Below are positions 54,620 through 64,000 of a stretch of 64,000 bases of DNA, piece by piece (position 1 is the stretch's first letter; each line of letters starts with the position of its first letter). The DNA is from CAZICM01 sp964537685 (lineage in GTDB: Bacteria > Myxococcota_A > Polyangia > Polyangiales > Polyangiaceae): the NCBI GenBank assembly GCA_964537685.1, contig CAZICM010000004.1, positions 1-64,000 on the forward strand, written 5' to 3'. A program made the position numbers and the translations under genes. Under the pieces are notes generated by a model that searched no databases, was not told the DNA's origin, and worked only from the letters and a program-made list of their open reading frames with translations.

Positions 54620-55708
54620 TTGAAGACCAGCGCCCGCGACAACGAAACCCGCTGTTTTGAAGCCTTTCGCAGGGGCATTGTCAACACGCCTCTTCTGCCC
54701 ACGCATTTGTACATCACCGTCACGGAAGCCTGCAATTTACGCTGCGGGCATTGCATTACCCACGCTCCCCAAAAGACCCGCGAAGGCTCGGCCCGCACCC
54801 TTTCGCCCTGGCTTATCGAAGCCTTGCGCGAAGCCTTTTCGGCGGCCCGCTATTTTGGATTTGTGCACGGAGGCGAAAGCCTGATGTCTCCCCTCTTCGG
54901 CGATATGCTGCGGGCCATCCAGCTCGAGAAACAAAATCAGCCGTATTGTGTTCATTTACTTTCCAATGGAATGCTTTTAAATGGCGAGCGGGCGAGAGAG
55001 CTCTGCGATCTGGGGCTAAACAGCCTTTGTATTTCACTGGACGGGCCGGTCCCCGAAATCAACGATTTTATACGGATTGGCGGATCATTTCATCAAATTG
55101 TAAAGCATATCCGCGAGATTTTACTTTTCAGGCAATCCTCAAAGATTGATCTGAGGGTAGGCATTTCGATGGTGATTAGCCAAATTTCGATCGATCAATT
55201 GCCCGCCATGGGAAAACTATGCGCGGATTTAGGGGTCGACTGGCTTAAAATCGAAGAAATGGCGCCCGTGACCCCAATGGCCAAAAAACTGTGGGCGGCG
55301 CCCCCCTCGGAAACCCAGGATGCCCGCGCCCGCGAAGCCATGCTCGCCTTAATGGATGTATTGAAATCATCGACGGTTGTATTGGTCGATCACCGCGATC
55401 CGCCGCAGGGCTGTCCCTGCGAAGCGATGGCCAATCCAGAGCTTCGCACCTTCCGCACAAGCGACGACTACGCCAACCGCACCATGTTTTTCCCTTGCCG
55501 CGCCGCCTTTGAAATCGCTTGCATCGATCCGGACGGAGCTGTACATCCAATCGATTATTTTCATGATTCAATCGGATTTTTATCGGAAGCCCCCTTGTCC
55601 GCGCTGTGGAACAACAAAAAAATTCAATCCTTAAGAATTGAAGCGCTGAAGCGCATACCCGAGTCCATGCGCATAAGCTGTGCTTGCCCGGCGCCCGCAC
55701 TTCACTAA
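54620..55708 (+). CDS. Radical SAM protein with SPASM-like C-terminus
   Basis: The radical SAM cluster motif CNLRCGHC is in ITVTEACNLRCGHCITHAP at about residues 31-49. The barrel continues with FGFVHGGESLMSPL (the GGEP-like loop) and LNSLCISLDGPVPEIND. The C-terminal region has Cys-containing patterns (FPCRAAFEIACIDPDGAVHP and ISCACPAPALH) that resemble a SPASM/twitch auxiliary cluster. It is therefore probably a peptide-modifying or related enzyme rather than lipoyl synthase, whose CxxxxxC motif is absent. TTG start, one base after lpdA. The gene after it (55721) is 12 bases downstream; a substrate peptide was not identified. Confidence 0.9.
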   Translation: MKTSARDNETRCFEAFRRGIVNTPLLPTHLYITVTEACNLRCGHCITHAPQKTREGSARTLSPWLIEALREAFSAARYFGFVHGGESLMSPLFGDMLRAIQLEKQNQPYCVHLLSNGMLLNGERARELCDLGLNSLCISLDGPVPEINDFIRIGGSFHQIVKHIREILLFRQSSKIDLRVGISMVISQISIDQLPAMGKLCADLGVDWLKIEEMAPVTPMAKKLWAAPPSETQDARAREAMLALMDVLKSSTVVLVDHRDPPQGCPCEAMANPELRTFRTSDDYANRTMFFPCRAAFEIACIDPDGAVHPIDYFHDSIGFLSEAPLSALWNNKKIQSLRIEALKRIPESMRISCACPAPALH

Positions 55709-55720
55709 TATCGGCGCGCC

Positions 55721-56332
55721 ATGAACCTCCGAGATTACATTCACGACAGTCAACAGGCGATGCCGGACATCGCCTCGTATTTGGATCGCTTGCCCGCCGA
55801 AGAGCGCCTTTCCCAAACCCGCACCCTAAACCGGGATGAGCAGCGCAAACTCTATCAAAAAGCCGCAACCGCACCCGCAATCGAGCTCGGCCATTTCGTT
55901 CCCGGCTCCGTCGCGACCAAAACCCAGGTCATTCACGATGGCCGCAATACCCTGCCCTTGCCCTCCGGCCTAAAACTCTTTCAAAAACGCTTTTGCAAAC
56001 CCGAAGACGGAAGCCCGCGCCTTTTTGGCTACAATCAATCGCCATTTCTAAGCACGGTCGGCCCAGGATTTTTTGTCGCCGTCCCCACGGCCGGAAATGC
56101 GGCATGGGAAGAGCGGGGCGCTATTGTCATCGATTATTTTCAAATCCCCGATGGCCCTGTTGCCGATGGATGGCCCACTGTTATTCCCAATTCAAAAGGA
56201 TTGCAGCGCTGGGTCTACAATGGCACGCGCGATTTTATGCGCAAAGTCTCGGAGCATGTGTCGATCGGCGCGGCGTATAAAGGCGAAAAAGCCTTGGATC
56301 ATTATTTTATATTGTGCCGCCAAGATTTATAA
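55721..56332 (+). CDS. Hypothetical protein linked to radical SAM gene
   Basis: This 203-residue protein has no recognised family. Residues 1-60 are helical and charged (MNLRDYIHDSQQAMPDIASY). The rest is mixed: TLPLPSGLKLFQKRFC, FGYNQSPFLSTVGPGFFVAV, GAIVIDYFQIPDGPVADGWP and a late GTRDFMRKVSEHVSIGAAYK segment. No signal peptide or membrane helix is seen, so it is cytoplasmic. It starts 12 bases after the radical SAM gene. It could be a partner or target of that enzyme or of the E1/E3 pair. Confidence 0.75.
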   Translation: MNLRDYIHDSQQAMPDIASYLDRLPAEERLSQTRTLNRDEQRKLYQKAATAPAIELGHFVPGSVATKTQVIHDGRNTLPLPSGLKLFQKRFCKPEDGSPRLFGYNQSPFLSTVGPGFFVAVPTAGNAAWEERGAIVIDYFQIPDGPVADGWPTVIPNSKGLQRWVYNGTRDFMRKVSEHVSIGAAYKGEKALDHYFILCRQDL

Positions 56333-56482
56333 ATTCTAAAAGATAGCTAGTCAGAAATAGATTCTTGGGATACGCTCTTTTGTCTAGGCGGCCCCAGCTT
56401 CCTTTGCTCTTCTTTCCTCTTGGATGCCCGAAAAGCGCGCGCCGCCCACGCATTTGGGGCGTCCCTCAAGCATAAGGGCACG

Positions 56483-57793
56483 ATGATGAAAACTGCATGG
56501 ATTCTCGGCCTCTCCGGCGCGGTGATGGGTGTTGTGATCGCGGCCTGCAGCGATGGAACCAATACGGGTTCCGGCAGCTCGTCCGGCAATAGCTCCAGCG
56601 GTACAGGCGGCGCAGGAGGAACAGGCTCAAGCACGTCTTCAGGGCAAGGCGGCCTATTCATGCCACCACCCTTGACCGATTCCGACGGCGATGGGTTGTC
56701 GGATGTATTTGAAGGGAAAGATGCCCCTGGAGGAGCGCCGGATACCGACGGCGATGGCGTGCCCGATTATCTCGATCCCGACAGCGACAACGATGGGATT
56801 GGCGATGGATTCGAGGGTACGGGCGATATCGACAATGATGGTATCCCGGATACCAAAGATCCTATTAACAATACCGTTCCCATACCGATCACGCTTAAGG
56901 CCATTTCGACGCCGTTTAGCAATCCGATTGGCATTGATTTTCACGAGCCGACAAAGAGCATTATTTTGTCGGCCAACTATCCGAGCGGCCTGCCTTCCAA
57001 TTTTGAGCGTATCGAGCAGGACGGTACCCACTATGCCTTTTCGGCGATAAGCGGGCTGACGGATGAAATTAAGATTGCCACGGCCCGCTCTGGGAATATG
57101 GGCGGTTTTGTAACGGGCGAAGTCTTTGTGGGCAATGGCAATGATGGCGAGCTGGTACGTATTAGCCCGGATGGCAGTATGGTTGTCAATCCCTGGGTAT
57201 CGCTTCCCGGCGATAACAATGGCCTATTCCGCGGCTCTTTGTATGTGGACCGCACTGGAATTTATGGCGGCGATTTGATTGTGGCGATGACTTCGGGCGA
57301 GCTATGGAGAATTAAGTCCGACGGTACGCCCACGCTAATCGCATCGGTGGGCGTGCATCTCGAGGGCCTGGTCGTCGTTCCAGATGCGCCTGGGCGTTTT
57401 GGGCCTCTATCGGGGAAGATCCTCGCGGGTGCTGAAAATGAAGGCTTGTTGCATGTATTTGACGATAAGGGCTTGGTGAACAGCCTCAATGTGGGCGTTA
57501 AAGTCGAGGATATCGATATCGTAAATCCCAATGAAAACTTCTTTGGGATTAACTATGGAACAAGCCTATTGCTGGGCGCGGCGGCCTCGGATTTCGCGGG
57601 TATGGTCGGCGATATTATCCTAGCTCAGGAAACACCCACCGGAACAGGGACGGCGCTGTATAGGTTGTTGTGGGACGGCGCGCAAATTACGGCCCAAGAG
57701 ATTCCTTATTCACAACTGTCGGCCGTTCCCGGACAATGGGAGCATGTCACCTTTGCAACGGCGGGCATCAAAGAAATCCCGCCGCCCCAATGA
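56483..57793 (+). CDS. Lipoprotein with thrombospondin type 3-like repeats and beta-propeller-like body
   Basis: Start at 56483 or ATG 56486, behind AAGGGC. The signal VMGVVIAAC has a lipobox, followed by a Ser/Gly tether. Residues about 75-135 have Ca-binding DxDxDG repeats: DSDGDGLSDVFEG, DTDGDGVPDYLDPDSDNDGI and DIDNDGIPDTKDP, as in thrombospondin type 3 repeats. The remaining 290 residues have short beta repeats (SGNMGGFVTGEVFVGNGNDG, LIVAMTSGELWRIKSDGTPT), in keeping with a propeller. It is probably exposed on the surface and Ca-stabilised. Function is unknown. Confidence 0.83.
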   Translation: MMKTAWILGLSGAVMGVVIAACSDGTNTGSGSSSGNSSSGTGGAGGTGSSTSSGQGGLFMPPPLTDSDGDGLSDVFEGKDAPGGAPDTDGDGVPDYLDPDSDNDGIGDGFEGTGDIDNDGIPDTKDPINNTVPIPITLKAISTPFSNPIGIDFHEPTKSIILSANYPSGLPSNFERIEQDGTHYAFSAISGLTDEIKIATARSGNMGGFVTGEVFVGNGNDGELVRISPDGSMVVNPWVSLPGDNNGLFRGSLYVDRTGIYGGDLIVAMTSGELWRIKSDGTPTLIASVGVHLEGLVVVPDAPGRFGPLSGKILAGAENEGLLHVFDDKGLVNSLNVGVKVEDIDIVNPNENFFGINYGTSLLLGAAASDFAGMVGDIILAQETPTGTGTALYRLLWDGAQITAQEIPYSQLSAVPGQWEHVTFATAGIKEIPPPQ

Positions 57794-57794
57794 T

Positions 57795-59462
<1,668 letters not shown>

Positions 59463-59555
59463 GGGTTGTGTCCACAAACAGCGTTTGAGCCCAAAGCTTA
59501 CAACGGAGATGATTGCCGGGGACAAGTTTTTTGGGGCGCTCTTGAGTTTCCAGAT

Positions 59556-61031
59556 CTATACCGCGGGGAGCACAATCTCAAAGAGGGCACCCCCTTCAGG
59601 CGCTTGCGCGGCGCGAATGCTTCCTCCCGCATCTCGAACAATAGACGCGACAATCGATAGCCCCAGGCCCGTGCCGCCTTGAACCGCCTTCGTCGAATAA
59701 AAAGGCTCGAAAATCCGGTCCCGGTGCTCTTCTTGGATTCCCGGACCGGCATCGGCCACTTCGATAATCACCGTGTCCGCGCGGGAAGCATTTTTTTCTT
59801 GACCATTGCCGGACCGGCACGAAATTCGGATGAATCCTCCGCCAGGCTGGGCATCCGCGGCGTTATTGCAGAGATTTAAAAGCACCTGAAACATCAAATC
59901 CCTAGAGCCCATGACCGCTTTGGGAGCCGCCGAGATGTCGAGGTGAATATCTATCCCCCGCGTTTTAAGATCGGCTTCCAAAAAGGCCGCGACATCCCCG
60001 ATCACTTCGGCGATTCGCACCGGCTGCTGTTTGTCGGACGCGATTCTGACGACGCCCAGCATACGCTGAACAATACGGGTAATTCTTTCGCATTGAACCG
60101 CTATTTTTTCCATCTGATTTCGCGTAGCCTCGGGCAACTGCTCATTCGAGGCGCTGAGCCGGGCCAATCCTAATATGGTGTTTAAGGGCGAGCCGATTTC
60201 ATGGGCAAATGCACCCGTCACTTGGCCAGCCGCCGCCAATGCCTGGGCATGCAAAATCTTTCGTTCCATCGATCGGCGAGCCCGTTCCGATACATCCAAA
60301 CGCTCCCGGGTCTCGCGCAACACCCGGACCATGGTATTAAACGCATCGAAAACCCTCGATAAATCCAAGAGGCCAGAAGCCTTCATCGGCAAGACCCGGA
60401 AATCGCCCGTGGCGACATGCTCGGTCGCATGAACCAGAGCTCCCAGGCTCTTTCCCAGGCTTTTTGAGAGCATGACGGCTAAAATCAAGAGAACAGCGGA
60501 GAGAATGCCCCCTGCCACGGCCGTGCGAATCGACAAGGCCCGGAGCATGGCCTGGACGGGGGCAAGGCTGTGGGTTATTACAAAAGCCGATAGTCCGCTG
60601 GGACTGCGCAAGGGTTCCACATAGAGCAAGACCTCTGTGTTGCTGATTCTTTCCACAGCCTTGTAGGGCTGGCCGGTTTCACTGGTCTTGCGAACGATAT
60701 CGGATAGCGTCCGCGTTCCCCCTTCCAATAATTTTGACATTGCCATGGGAGCCCACTCCCGATTGTAAAATGCAATCCCATGAACTTGTTCTGTGTCGGA
60801 GATATCCTGAACAGCGCGGCTCAGAGCTGGAGCATCCAAGGAGCTTGGGCTCAGGCGAATCATGGCCCGGATGGTCGCCGCATGATCGGACAACTGGCGC
60901 TCGGCGTCCTCCAACAGCGCCTGCTCCCAAAGCCGAAGTTGAAGAACACCAAAGAGGAAAAAGCCCAGCAGAACGGGCGTAACCATTAAAATGGCGAGTT
61001 TTCGGCTAATTCGCCGGCGCGTAACAATCAT
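59556..61031 (-). CDS. Membrane sensor histidine kinase, NtrB/AtoS-like
   Basis: ATG 61031 starts MIVTRRRISRKLAILMVTPV, with a first membrane helix at about 12-32. A periplasmic sensor segment of about 130 residues and a second helix (TAVAGGILSAVLLILAVM) follow. Then come HAMP, the phosphoacceptor helix GAFAHEIGSPLNTILGLARL and an ATPase domain with LLNLCNNAADAQPGGG (N-box), VADAGPGIQEE (G1) and FYSTKAVQGGTGLGLSIV (G2). The H-box HEIGSPLN is a variant of HEIxNPL. It is divergent from the NtrC-type regulator 75 bases away, and the two are the likely cognate pair. Input is unknown. Confidence 0.94.
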   Translation of the reverse strand: MIVTRRRISRKLAILMVTPVLLGFFLFGVLQLRLWEQALLEDAERQLSDHAATIRAMIRLSPSSLDAPALSRAVQDISDTEQVHGIAFYNREWAPMAMSKLLEGGTRTLSDIVRKTSETGQPYKAVERISNTEVLLYVEPLRSPSGLSAFVITHSLAPVQAMLRALSIRTAVAGGILSAVLLILAVMLSKSLGKSLGALVHATEHVATGDFRVLPMKASGLLDLSRVFDAFNTMVRVLRETRERLDVSERARRSMERKILHAQALAAAGQVTGAFAHEIGSPLNTILGLARLSASNEQLPEATRNQMEKIAVQCERITRIVQRMLGVVRIASDKQQPVRIAEVIGDVAAFLEADLKTRGIDIHLDISAAPKAVMGSRDLMFQVLLNLCNNAADAQPGGGFIRISCRSGNGQEKNASRADTVIIEVADAGPGIQEEHRDRIFEPFYSTKAVQGGTGLGLSIVASIVRDAGGSIRAAQAPEGGALFEIVLPAV

Positions 61032-61105
61032 CAAATGCCTCGTGAGTGAGAGACAATCTCGTGAGTGGTGATGTTTGGGGCTTCTCCTGCCGAGGCAATT
61101 CTGTT

Positions 61106-62506
61106 ATGACATCCAGCATGGATCGCAAGAGCAGAATGAGCTCGCCTCTCATTTTAATCGTCGAGGACGATGAAGCCTTGGCGGAGTTGTTTACGACTCT
61201 CGTCGAATCAAAGGGATATAGGGCCAAGTCTGTCGGGCGGGTAGCGGATGCTTTGTCCCTTTTGCACTCAGGTGAGCGTTTTTCGGTTGTGGTTACGGAT
61301 CTTCGGCTTCCCGATGGAGAGGGCTTTGCCGTCATTGAAGCGACCAAACAAGCCGATCCCCGGACGGCGGTGATTTTTGTGACGGCCTTTGGAAGCATCG
61401 AGACGGCGGTGCGGGCAGTGCGGCTGGGGGCTTATGACTTTCTGACCAAGCCGGTGGAACCCGCTGCATTTGGCGTATCTTTGGACCGCGCCGTGGAGGC
61501 TCAGACCTTGCGCTCGGAAGTGCAGGCGTTGAGAAAGGCGCTTGGACCTTTGGAACTCCATGGTTTGGTGGGCCAAAGCCCTGCACTGGCGGACATTGTG
61601 GCGTTGCTGAAGCGCATCTCGGACTCGGATACATCCGTGTTGATTACGGGGCCGAGCGGCACTGGAAAAGAGCGGGTGGCGCGCGCGCTGCACACGATGG
61701 GCGACCGGAAAGACAAGCCTTTTGTGGCGGTGAACGCGGCGGCCATTCCGGAGGCATTGCTGGAGAGTGAGCTCTTTGGACATGTAAAGGGGGCATTTAC
61801 GGACGCGAAACGGGATAAAAAGGGGCTGATGGCGGAGGCGGATGGGGGGATTTTGTTTTTGGATGAGATTGGGGATTTGCCGATGGTGCTCCAGGCCAAG
61901 CTGCTCCGGGTGCTTCAGGAGCGGGAAGTCAGACCTGTGGGGGCAACAAAAGCTCAGCCTGTGGATATCCGGGTAATCTCGGCGACACACCACGATTTAC
62001 GGGCTTTGGTAAAAGAAGGGCGCTTTCGGGAGGATTTATTCTATAGACTGGCTGTGATTGAAGTATTTATTCCTCCGCTTCGAGATCGGCCGGAGGATAT
62101 ATTGCCTTTGGCGGAGTATTTTTTGGCGCGGGCGGCGGCGCGGGCCAAGCGAAATATCAAAGGGTTTTCGGGGGCGGCGGCCAAGCTGATGCTGGCTTAT
62201 GCATGGCCGGGCAATGTGCGGGAATTATCGAATGCGGTGGAGAGGGCGGTGGCATTATGCCAAGAGGAGTGGCTCAGTCCAGATGACTTGCCCCCAACGC
62301 TCGACAAGCCGAGCGCGGTGGATGTATTTGTGAGCGCGGCGGAGCGGATGCTCACGTTGGACGAGCTTTCCAAGGGCTATGTGCTTCATGTGCTCGAGCG
62401 TTTTGGGGGCAATAAAGTGAGGGCCGCCGCGGCGCTGGGGATTTCACGAAGGACCATTCAGCGCTGGCTGGGGGAGAGCCCAGGAGAAGATTCTGACGCG
62501 CGATAA
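61106..62506 (+). CDS. Sigma-54-dependent response regulator (NtrC family)
   Basis: Residues about 13-130 are a receiver with EDDE acids and phosphoacceptor Asp65 (VVVTDLRLPDGEGF). The AAA+ domain follows with Walker A GPSGTGKERVARALH, the sigma-54-contact loop ESELFGHVKGAFTDAKRDKK and Walker B GGILFLDEIGDLP. The contact loop is GAFTDA in place of GAFTGA, a known natural variant. The C-terminal helix-turn-helix (KVRAAAALGISRRTIQRWLG) is Fis-like. Full length is about 466 residues from ATG 61106; ATG 61118 or 61136 are alternative starts. It probably activates RpoN-dependent genes on signals from the divergent kinase. No sigma-54 site was identified with confidence. Confidence 0.95.
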   Translation: MTSSMDRKSRMSSPLILIVEDDEALAELFTTLVESKGYRAKSVGRVADALSLLHSGERFSVVVTDLRLPDGEGFAVIEATKQADPRTAVIFVTAFGSIETAVRAVRLGAYDFLTKPVEPAAFGVSLDRAVEAQTLRSEVQALRKALGPLELHGLVGQSPALADIVALLKRISDSDTSVLITGPSGTGKERVARALHTMGDRKDKPFVAVNAAAIPEALLESELFGHVKGAFTDAKRDKKGLMAEADGGILFLDEIGDLPMVLQAKLLRVLQEREVRPVGATKAQPVDIRVISATHHDLRALVKEGRFREDLFYRLAVIEVFIPPLRDRPEDILPLAEYFLARAAARAKRNIKGFSGAAAKLMLAYAWPGNVRELSNAVERAVALCQEEWLSPDDLPPTLDKPSAVDVFVSAAERMLTLDELSKGYVLHVLERFGGNKVRAAAALGISRRTIQRWLGESPGEDSDAR

Positions 62507-62610
62507 GATAGACCCACTGCGACAAAATTTCGCAGCGCGACATCGCGTCACAGCTTCGATCTTGGCCACACCATGCAAACTCCCTTGAAAACGCGCTGGT
62601 TTTCCATGGC

Positions 62611-64000
62611 ATGGAGTGTGCTGTAGACCCGGGTGTGACGCATCCTGCCAACGAACCCATCGCACCGGAAGAAGATTCCTCCGGTCAACCCAAGACACCA
62701 GCCGATTCCCAGACGCCTATTTCCAACCCCAAGCCTCCGGCGGACGCCGAGGCCGTTTTGGATGCACTGGAGCTTCTGGCCAAGGCGGCGCAGATTCAGA
62801 TCGATCGGCGCCAAACAAGGGCTCTTGTGCTCCAAGCCTGCAAAACCCAATCCAGCGGCCCGGAAAGCAGGGCCGGGGGTTTACACGCGCTACAAGTGGC
62901 GGGCCAGGCTATTGGGCTAAAAGTTCAATTTTTTCAGTGTTCGCCCAATGAATTATCGAGCGGCTTTGCGAAGCGCCAATTGCCCGCCGTCACATTGCGC
63001 GAGAATGAGGGCGATTTTGTGGCGGTGCTGGCTCAGCGCGGCTTTCAGATGAAGGTGTGGGCGCCTCAAAAGACGCCTCCGGGCGGGCGCTGGATGGGCA
63101 CGTCCGAATTGGCGAGAATACTGGGTGATATTCCTGAAAGTGCTTGGCAAACCTGGGCCTTTGCCGATCCTATTTTGCCGATGGAGGCGATGTCCACCCA
63201 TAGCGATGAACATCAAGACCATGCCTCCCACAAAACCCCATTTCAGCGGTTGATGGGCCTTCTTCGGCTCGAGTCCGATGACGTGGGTGTGGCGCTCGTA
63301 TATGCGATCGGCGTGGGCATTATTTCGCTAGCCGCGCCCTTGGGCGTACAGGTATTGGTCAATACCGTCGCATTTGGGGGATTGATTCAACCCATTGTGA
63401 TATTGACGCTGCTTGTCTTGGTGGCTGTGGCTTTTGGCGGTCTGTTCAGGGCGCTTCAGGCGTGGGTGGTCGAGAGAATTCAGCAGCGTATTTTCGCCCG
63501 CGTGGCCGTGGATTTGACCCACCGCTTGCCCAGGGTTCGCATCGATGCTTTTGATGAGGCTTATGGTCCGGAACTCATGAATCGCTTTTTCGATGTGCTC
63601 ACGGTCCAAAAGGGCGCCGCAACGCTGCTGATCGATGGAATCGGCGTCATGTTATCCGTGACGGTGGGCACTTTAATCCTGGCTTTTTATCATCCATTGC
63701 TGCTCATTTTGGATATTGTGCTCGTAGCGGTGGTGCTCTGCACGGTTTTTCTTTCCAGCAAGAGCGCCGTAGCTACGTCGATCAAAGAATCCAAGGCTAA
63801 ATACGCGGTGGCGGCCTGGATCGAAGAAATGGCCAGGCATCCGTTGAGTTTTAAATCCGCCGGCGGGGCGGCTTTCGCCGAGTTAAAGGGCAAAGACTTA
63901 ATTTTAAGCTATATCGAGAACCGGCGAAAGCATTTTTCCGTTCTTTTTACGCAGATTGGTGTTTTCTTGACGCTTCAGGCCCTAGCCACCGCAGCCCTGC
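62611..64000 (+). CDS. ABC exporter with peptidase-like N-domain, 3' partial
   Basis: The frame stays open to the right edge of the window. ATG 62611 (MECAVDPGVT) or GTG 62635 could start it. After a Pro/acidic leader, residues about 50-190 (GLHALQVAGQAIGLKVQFFQ, then LPAVTLRENEGDFVAVLAQRG) look like a C39-like peptidase domain. The nucleophile Cys is not found in its normal place, so it resembles the inactive C39-like domains of type I secretion transporters. From about residue 215 a transmembrane domain starts: LVYAIGVGIISLAAPLGVQV, IVILTLLVLVAVAFGG, then VAVDLTHRLPRVRIDAFDEA and ILDIVLVAVVLCTVFL. The ATPase domain lies beyond the window. It may export a toxin, protease or other large protein. 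Confidence 0.83.
   Translation, partial: MECAVDPGVTHPANEPIAPEEDSSGQPKTPADSQTPISNPKPPADAEAVLDALELLAKAAQIQIDRRQTRALVLQACKTQSSGPESRAGGLHALQVAGQAIGLKVQFFQCSPNELSSGFAKRQLPAVTLRENEGDFVAVLAQRGFQMKVWAPQKTPPGGRWMGTSELARILGDIPESAWQTWAFADPILPMEAMSTHSDEHQDHASHKTPFQRLMGLLRLESDDVGVALVYAIGVGIISLAAPLGVQVLVNTVAFGGLIQPIVILTLLVLVAVAFGGLFRALQAWVVERIQQRIFARVAVDLTHRLPRVRIDAFDEAYGPELMNRFFDVLTVQKGAATLLIDGIGVMLSVTVGTLILAFYHPLLLILDIVLVAVVLCTVFLSSKSAVATSIKESKAKYAVAAWIEEMARHPLSFKSAGGAAFAELKGKDLILSYIENRRKHFSVLFTQIGVFLTLQALATAAL

Noticed and set aside
61106..62506. GAFTDA in place of GAFTGA as evidence of a non-sigma-54 activator.
   Set aside because: GAFTDA is a known natural variant in working sigma-54 activators, and Walker motifs are intact.

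Overview
The window looks like chromosomal DNA of a myxobacterium (Myxococcota, probably Polyangia). Four traits support this. There are many secreted lipoproteins in which the lipobox Cys is followed by a Ser-rich tether, often with Cys-rich bodies and Gly-rich tails. There is a DUF1552/DUF1592 pair. There are Hanks-type kinases fused to WD40, pentapeptide or TPR modules. There are several roadblock, two-component and NtrC-type regulators. The DNA is moderately GC-rich, and GTG and TTG starts are common. No rRNA, tRNA, CRISPR array, transposase or integrase was recognised.

Layout. 1-1.4 kb: the 3' end of a polymorphic toxin gene with its immunity gene, followed by decayed toxin and immunity cassettes. 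1.4-3.2 kb: a small hypothetical gene, an HTH regulator, a repeat-rich intergenic region and a small gene that is probably frameshifted. 3.2-6.3 kb: the DUF1552/DUF1592 operon. 6.4-10.5 kb: an ABC-F ATPase, a decayed NlpC/P60 gene, a membrane protein and an M15 peptidase. 10.7-18.8 kb: six co-oriented genes, namely a membrane protein, a DCC thioredoxin-like protein, a uracil-DNA-glycosylase-like/ADP-ribosyltransferase fusion, a kinase-pentapeptide-WD40 giant, a methyltransferase and a PP2C-like protein. 18.8-30.2 kb: metabolic and secreted enzymes (PhyH oxygenase, RNase HII-like, glyoxalase II, a glycerol-3-phosphate acyltransferase plus a GpsA-like protein, a HAD-HPPK fusion, an M35 protease and a GH13 amylase).

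30.2-37.9 kb is a minus-strand signalling cluster: histidine kinase, roadblock, di-iron ODP-like protein, response regulator with DUF4388, ParA-type ATPase, roadblock-like protein, roadblock and protoglobin. It carries two different predicted O2-binding modules and no Ras-like GTPase. 38.2-45.7 kb: a repeat lipoprotein, urocanate hydratase, a tandem pair of small lipoproteins, a TPR-kinase with a pseudokinase tail, an outer-membrane-like protein and a ferredoxin. 46-49.7 kb: a lipoprotein, HEAT protein, lipocalin-like protein and DUF4149 run. 49.9-57.8 kb: Cys-rich lipoproteins around an E1alpha-E3-radical SAM operon. 57.8-64 kb: a repeat surface protein, a divergent NtrB/NtrC-like pair and the start of an ABC transporter that runs off the window.

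The two best candidates for undescribed biology are the UDG-like/ART fusion (11.7-13.3 kb) and the O2-sensor/roadblock/ParA signalling cluster (31.8-37.9 kb). All functions are assigned by reading motifs, without database searches.
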